Part shown: in pieces, positions 58,963 to 64,000 of the stretch | Numbering within the stretch: the first letter of the stretch is position 1 | Layout: each line of letters opens with the position of its first letter | Assembly: GCF_023101765.2 (NCBI RefSeq) | Contig: NC_064213.1 | Span: 11,036,001-11,100,000 of the forward strand | DNA length: 64,000 nt | DNA from: Spodoptera frugiperda | Lineage: Eukaryota > Arthropoda > Insecta > Lepidoptera > Noctuidae | Direction of reading: 5' to 3' | Translations under genes and position numbers: made by a program | The notes under the pieces: model-generated | What the model saw: only the letters and a program-made list of their open reading frames with translations | What the model was told of the DNA's origin: nothing | The model's database searches: none

Positions 58963-59180
58963 TTGGTCAGATGGTCAATGAGAGTTGGCAATTTGAAACT
59001 TATAATTGTAAATTATAAAGGCCAGGTTTCCTCACGATGTTTTCCTTTACCGCTATCCGGTATCTAAATATGCTTAGAAAATCTTTATAACTCGGAACAA
59101 TTCACATTGATACAGACCATTGCTAGGTTATGAGGTTATGAGGCGCCCTCATGCGTGAGGAGCAGGCGTCATAAAGGTGT
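58963..59180 (+). repeat. SINE-like repeat family S, copy 3 (5' part lost)
   Basis: Keeps 'gttggcaatttgaaacttat', 'aattgtaaattataaaggcc', 'aggtttcctcacgatgtttt' and the end 'catgcgtgaggagcaggcgt'. Confidence 0.65.
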
Positions 59181-60044
59181 ATTGAGCCATATCCTATAAA
59201 AACCATATTTCTTAAATAGTAAACACCAGTTTAGTTTGGCCAATACATACGTACCTATATAGATTACGGTACATACATAGTTCTTGTGACAAACAAGGGC
59301 GCGCCTACAATTGGTGGGCCGCCCGCGGTGACCCGTTACGGCCAATTTGCGGGCTGATCGCCTTGGGAGCGTTTGTCTGAACGTCTGCTAGCTCTGACTC
59401 TGAAGAAATCGTTTATTTGCTACCTTTGTTTACTGGATGTGTTTTTCAACCTTTCTTTCTTTCTTTGCTGTTTATTTTCTTGGAACTAGAATGTAGTGTG
59501 TGCTAGTAGCTTCAATTCTCACGCGAAATAATAAAGGATTTACTGACTGATTACTTATTTTACGGAGAACGGACTAGCAGCGCTTTCTGATATACCTGAA
59601 CCGTTACCTTCTTTAATCTCTTGTCTGTCGGTATATGAGAATAGAAAACTTGCGTATATCTGTGCTCCCGGCATGCTATGGGTTCAATACATATGTATAA
59701 AGTAAACCCTCTTATGTGAAAACATATAATTGGGTGATGATTGTATGATATATGTTTCCAGGAAGCAATAATTCTTTTCAACAAATATCTTCACGTATTA
59801 TCTATCTGTCACACTTATTGTAACACAAAATTTTTGTCAAACGTCATAATAACAATTTACATGATAATAAAGAAAAATGTCGCCTTGTCTCGGTACAAGA
59901 TGAGATATGAATTCCTAACTTTATCTGTGGTCTTGTGAGACATTAACTAAATAAATTACGACAGAACTTAATGCATGTAGATTCTTTTTGGAATGTAAGA
60001 TGTAAGATTCAAGAGGAAAATGGGACTTTTATGCATGTACAAAT

Positions 60045-60220
60045 CCGGAGCTGCGGACTAACTAGCGGGTTTACCTGCTCCAATTCCTGCTTTTCTCCGG
60101 CTCGAAAAACAGGATTAGGAACGGGATGATTTTCAGTCAGTAAGAGTCTTCATTCCCTTTCGCCTCGCTCAAGGTGGGAGAAGTCACTGGATGATTTCTC
60201 CCCTTAATAAAATGCATGTA
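60045..60220 (+). repeat. Repeat family R copy
   Basis: 'cggagctgcggactaactag', 'cgggtttacctgctcc', 'ccggctcgaaaaacaggatt', 'gattttcagtcagtaagagt', 'aaggtgggagaagtcactgg', then 'atgatttctccccttaataa'. The words 'atgcatgtacaaat' occur just outside both ends (60032-60045 and 60212-60225), a probable target duplication. Confidence 0.8.
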
Positions 60221-60425
60221 CAAATATATATTTAATGGACATCGCGAGTTACATATGACTAGTGAAAAATGCATAGATACGATGCACGCAGTGATACCGC
60301 ATTGAAACACATTGAATAACAAATGCGTGACTTTATGACGTTATGCCTCAAGGATATCAGAAATCAAAAGCCATTTATAACACAAGTACATTAACTGACT
60401 ATCCTGGGAACTAATAGCAGACTAA

Positions 60426-60858
60426 CTGCCGCACTCAGAGACATTTAATGCTAACTTAAACTATTCCTTAGTAACGATGTTGTATCGAAAACAATAGGCA
60501 TAATGACAGGGTATTAAAATTAAAAATCAATTTAGTCGGTCATTTAGGCAATAAAAATATTAGAAACGTATATTTATTATTTTGTCATATAAGATAACAA
60601 TGCTTACATAAAACGTGTCAAAGTTTAGAAGTGGGAGCTAACTACGTCACTATTGAGTATAAAACGTACTCAAAAGTGACGTCACGCGATATTTCAAATC
60701 GATATATCTTCGAAAGTATTTGTTTCTATAAAAAATGAAAAATACGTGTCTAATATTTTAAAATAATCTTCAAGACGGACATTAAAATAAAAATTTGTCA
60801 TCTACCCTATTGCTAAGGAATGGGTTAAGTGACCATTAAATGACTCTGAGTACCACAG
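60426..60858. mobile_element. MITE family A copy 3, split by family B
   Basis: Left half ctgccgcactcagagaca .. 'gtatcgaaaacaat' (60426-60495); right half 'tgctaaggaatgggttaagt' .. 'gactctgagtaccacag' (60811-60858). The halves form one family A element if the B element at about 60508-60808 is removed. Confidence 0.8.
60508..60808. mobile_element. MITE family B, copy 2, nested in family A
   Basis: Begins agggtattaaaattaaaaat and ends aaatttgtcatctaccct. It matches 46418-46701 through most of its length, including 'agtgacgtcacgcgatattt'. A dozen bases (aggcataatgac) at the left junction are unexplained. Confidence 0.8.
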
Positions 60859-60899
60859 TAATAGAACTATAATACTATTAAAATAACAGACTAAAGCCT

Positions 60900-61020
60900 C
60901 AGGCTCCAAGTTCCAAGTACCGTGGCAATCGTGGCATGTATCGCCCAGGTGTCGAACCGCGGCCCGCATATAGATGGGTGATCAATATGCATGCCGTACC
61001 CATGCTAATGTGCTGCGTAT
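60900..61020 (-). repeat. tRNA-like SINE remnant
   Basis: Box-B-like tgtcgaaccgcgg at about 60951 and 'atagatgggtgatc' upstream in the reverse reading resemble the head of a decayed tRNA-derived SINE. Weak. Confidence 0.3.
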
Positions 61021-61339
61021 ACGCAGCTAGTCTGAATGTGTGGACGAATTGCATCAAACTTTGTATGTGTTAAACTAGTTTTAACCGGATTTAACTGCAT
61101 TTTAGTTTGGCGAGGTGGTTGTTACGTGAGTTGTGCGGGTTTCGGTTCATGGTCTAAACTAAACTAAATTGTTTGGATTTTTGAACATTTTGTTGGTTTT
61201 TGTATTTGAAGATTTGAATAAAAAAAACCTATTAATAGATGCTGTGTTTACTGCTGTGTTTTCTGACCGAAATCTTTGACTCCTAGTTCCTGGAGAGTCA
61301 AGGATTGAAATAAACCTCTTGATAAGTTACCGGTCGTAT

Positions 61340-61490
61340 TTTTTTTAAGGGGGAAAATCATCCAATGCCTTCTCCTTGGGCGGGGCGAGAAGGAGTGTCA
61401 GACTCTTACTGACAATAAACCACCTCGTTCCCACTCCTGCTTTTCGAGCCGGAACCCCGGTAAACCCGCTAGGTAGTCCGCAGCATCGGG
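61340..61490 (-). repeat. Repeat family R copy, reversed
   Basis: T run, 'aagggggaaaatcatccaat', 'gtgtcagactcttactgaca', 'cccactcctgcttttcgagc', 'cggaaccccggtaaacccgc', 'taggtagtccgcagc'. Full length including the head. Confidence 0.85.
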
Positions 61491-62757
61491 GTAGAAAGGA
61501 TAGGAGATGTATATTTGTAACTAACAGTAGATGAAACCAGCTGTTTACAGATGATGCAGCCTAAATAAAACTTAAAATCCCCTAAATTCACATCACACAG
61601 AATCATAATAAGATTTGAAGTTAAATGAAATCATAGCAGTTACGACATGCCATCAAAATGTAATAAAACAATAACACGTTTCAGTTTATCAGTTAAGCTT
61701 GCACCAAACAGACAAGAACCTTGGAATCTCCGTATTTACACCGAGATAACATAATAACATGTTCCTATTATAAATAGAACTATGTTTGTCTCGATTGTGT
61801 AAGTTGTCTCATAGAGGAATTAATTATGATTTACGTCTTACACGCGTAACTGTTTCACGGGGTGACTCGACTAGTTTCAAGCCATGCTGGGACTCATATA
61901 GTGTGTGACAAGTGTTGTTTAAAAGCGACATTTAAAGGATACTGCGAACTAAATGTATAGAGTCTGGGCCCAACCCCTTAATAGCAACATGTGATATAGG
62001 GCTTCAATAGTGATATAGGGTCAAATGTTAGTATGTTCTGAGTTACCGACGTCCTAAAGACGTATCAGTCTAAGACACTTTTTAAGGATACATACAATGT
62101 GAAATTGATATAGGATTATTATCCTATCCTATAACGCATATGAGTCGATCTTCAAAGTCTTTCAAGGAGAGGTCCTTTGAGAGGCCCAACATTACCCATT
62201 GCCCTTTAAGCTTCTATTTATGTATAAATAGTATATATTCGTAGTTTCGACAGTGCGTTCTCTGTCAAACGCTTAACAGCTTAGTTATCAGTAACTACAA
62301 AGTTTATTCTTTAAGATCAATTAATACTATTGTGATTCATCTATTGCCAAACATTGCATCAGGGTATTTCCCAGGTCACAGCCATTATATAGATTTCTGA
62401 AGACTAATATATTAGCACTCTTCTCATCATTGGTTTTCTCAGCAGTGGACCATTTACTGGCAATTATGAGTTTATGAAGTGAGTAAATATTAGCCAATAA
62501 ACCTTAATTACAGTTTCTGAACTAAATGGGTAACACTAAACACACAAGTAAGTATTGTACTTGCAGTGACTAACGCGGTTGAACAATGATAGTGCTTTCA
62601 AATTATTCGTACACACAGGTCCATTGTGACTATGGCTATTGTAATATTTTCAAAACTTAACATAGTCCTATACCGACATGTGTTTTAGAGGTGAATTAAA
62701 CAATATGGATGGTATTGAATACGAATCTATCTAGCTGTTTTTCAACGAAATTAAAAT

Positions 62758-63010
62758 TGACCGTTTCCACAGATACTAAGCTATGTAACTGCGCGAGGAA
62801 GATTCGCAGCTCGAGTCTGCGATGTATCGATAGTAGGAAAGCGATAGATAACATACATCCATAGCACGCATCTTTCCATATAGAAAACATAGCCTAGCTG
62901 AGTCCGTTTCCACCAGAGCTATGTTATGAGTACCAATGAATATGATTGGTGGAAGCCAAACGTAGACACAGCAACGTAGCATAGCACATCTCTAGTGGAA
63001 AAGCACTTTA
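62758..63010. mobile_element. Inverted-repeat element carrying a DRE-like octamer
   Basis: Termini gaccgtttccacagatacta and, in reverse, gtgcttttccactagagatg share the tttccac.aga core as imperfect inverted repeats. The interior has 'gaggaagattcgcagctcga', 'gatgtatcgatagtaggaaa', 'ctgagtccgtttccaccaga', 'ccaatgaatatgattggtgg'. I recall this sequence type as repeated in moth genomes, so the TATCGATA (62826-62833) is unlikely to mark a host promoter. Confidence 0.55.
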
Positions 63011-63324
63011 ATACTGAGTCTGAGAATAAATAAAACGATTTCCTAAGTATTTAAGTCTCCATGGAAATCGCGAGGAAACCCACATGTTTGTAATTAAACC
63101 AGACACCAGTTAATGCACTATTAACGTTAGGTAATGCTAATTGCCGGCAGCTGTCGCCCTGCCGCGGTATCGGTATTCAGTGCTCGTGCCACATCATTTC
63201 ATTAAGTGCTTGCAAATATTGCTATACAAATAACCGATTTACACTACTGGTCAATAATTATTTTGTGCTTAGAATCTTCCTCTAATTAAATTATTGTTTA
63301 TGTTCATTAAACCATTATTTGTGT

Positions 63325-63485
63325 CGTGGTGGCCTGGAGGTTCAAAACGCCCGCTTCTCATGCATGAGGGTGCGAGTTCGAAACCTCCCGGCCTAACCTA
63401 ACGGCAAGTACCAAGTTGTATAAACTTTCTAAGATTATTTAGACACCACCGACAAACAGTGAAAGAAAAAATCGCAAGGAAACCT
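63325..63485 (-). repeat. SINE-like repeat family S, copy 4, reversed (tRNA-like end)
   Basis: 'gtggtggcctggaggttcaa', 'cgcccgcttctcatgcatga', 'gggtgcgagttcgaaacctc', then 'tagacaccaccgacaaacag'. Read on the + strand, this end shows A-box-like tggcctggagg and B-box-like gagttcgaaacc, supporting a tRNA origin. Confidence 0.7.
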
Positions 63486-64000
63486 TCTAAATATAAGTGG
63501 CACATTAAAATGTGGACAATTGGCAACGTTTTTATAGTATGGGACTGCATGTAGGAAAATAGAAAGGGGCGTGGTTTGTAACGTCCCGTTCTCCACGTAA
63601 AGTGTCACATATTATATTAAAAGGGAAACTCAGTTATGACATCTCCTATTTGTATTTACTTCATGGTTGCTACTATATATTATTATTATATGTAAACACA
63701 ATACAACATTGTTGTCGCCTATATTTATCACAAGTTTCGTGAGACACCGCAACCTTGCCTCACAAAGGACCCTATAAGCCATTACGCAGTAACGCCAAGT
63801 ACATATTCAACCTTATTACTAAAGCCACAAGGGCGTTGAATTGTTGATAATTCACTGTTAACAAAGTAAGTAGCTGGTGTATTTAAGTACGTACATATAT
63901 ATGCGGTGCTTGTATATATAAAGGCTATTTATAGTCGAGGCGTGGCAAAGAACTGCGGTGCATACCTGTGCCGTAGACTAGATGTTTGCAGAGCCGACAG

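Larger units (their letters stand above)
45781..64000. other. Repeat-rich stretch with no supportable gene
   Basis: 18 kb of AT-rich DNA made largely of short elements (separate entries). Small GC-rich patches at 46150-46240, 50170-50345, 52090-52160 and 59290-59370 have no ORF or splice structure I can defend. A TATA-like tatatataaag at 63913-63925, near the right edge, could be a promoter, but nothing downstream is visible. If the exon at 41571 is real, this is its first intron. Confidence 0.5.

Noticed and set aside
62826..62833. DRE (TATCGATA) as a host promoter
   Set aside because: It lies inside an inverted-repeat mobile element and no exon follows.
63325..63400. Possible tRNA gene
   Set aside because: Box A- and B-like words are present, but the sequence is one of several copies of a dispersed repeat and lacks an obvious complete cloverleaf.
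1..64000. CRISPR arrays, bacterial operons, phage or plasmid features
   Set aside because: Introns, poly(A) signals, LINEs and MITEs show nuclear DNA of an insect; nothing prokaryotic was seen.

Overview
This is a eukaryotic window, almost certainly from a moth (Lepidoptera; the repeat families look like those I associate with noctuid genomes, which I could not check by search). The DNA is AT-rich. GC-rich coding exons with GT..AG splice sites sit in long introns, and most of the rest is small, decayed, A-tailed or inverted-repeat transposable elements. Long reading frames alone are not evidence of genes here; nearly all long frames outside the loci below are chance or lie antisense to real exons or retrotransposons.

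The best-supported gene is a SEC14L1 / Drosophila retm (real-time)-type lipid-binding protein on the + strand, 20185-27092. Ten exons join in consistent phase and encode the CRAL-TRIO N-terminal helices, the SEC14 lipid-binding domain and the GOLD domain, about 451 residues to a stop and poly(A) signal. The family's N-terminal PRELI/MSF1 domain was not recognised in the window. The gene carries signs of alternative transcripts: a well-formed alternative last exon (23151-23258) that would remove the GOLD domain, an in-frame pair of acceptors 12 nt apart, and a 15-nt candidate micro-exon that copies the start of the next exon.

Upstream, 3661-4463 is a GC-rich terminal exon of unrecognised identity. 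It ends in a proline-rich stretch, Cys-containing repeats and a C-terminal membrane segment (tail-anchor-like). Its acceptor phase equals that of the first visible SEC14L exon. At 40936-41600 there is a candidate core promoter (initiator plus DPE), an upstream-ORF-rich leader and a short first coding exon whose gene would continue beyond the window. Two other promoter-like spots lie near 15.67 kb (paired CRE octamers) and 36.2-36.4 kb.

Transposable elements: a CR1/jockey-like LINE (about 12325-14707) interrupted exactly by a second, oppositely oriented jockey-like LINE (12425-13714); a 5'-truncated R1-like LINE with an 18-bp target duplication (44329-45762); LINE 3' ends at 34830, 38765 and 56334; a hAT-type MITE with 8-bp target duplication (10858-11022); palindromic MITEs at 23.8, 32.2 and 47.1 kb; a MITE inserted inside another MITE at 60.4-60.9 kb; a 413-bp long-inverted-repeat element at 54.3 kb; tRNA-like SINE pieces; and a cluster of one A-tailed repeat family between 50 and 61.5 kb. 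The rest of 45.8-64 kb shows no gene I can support.
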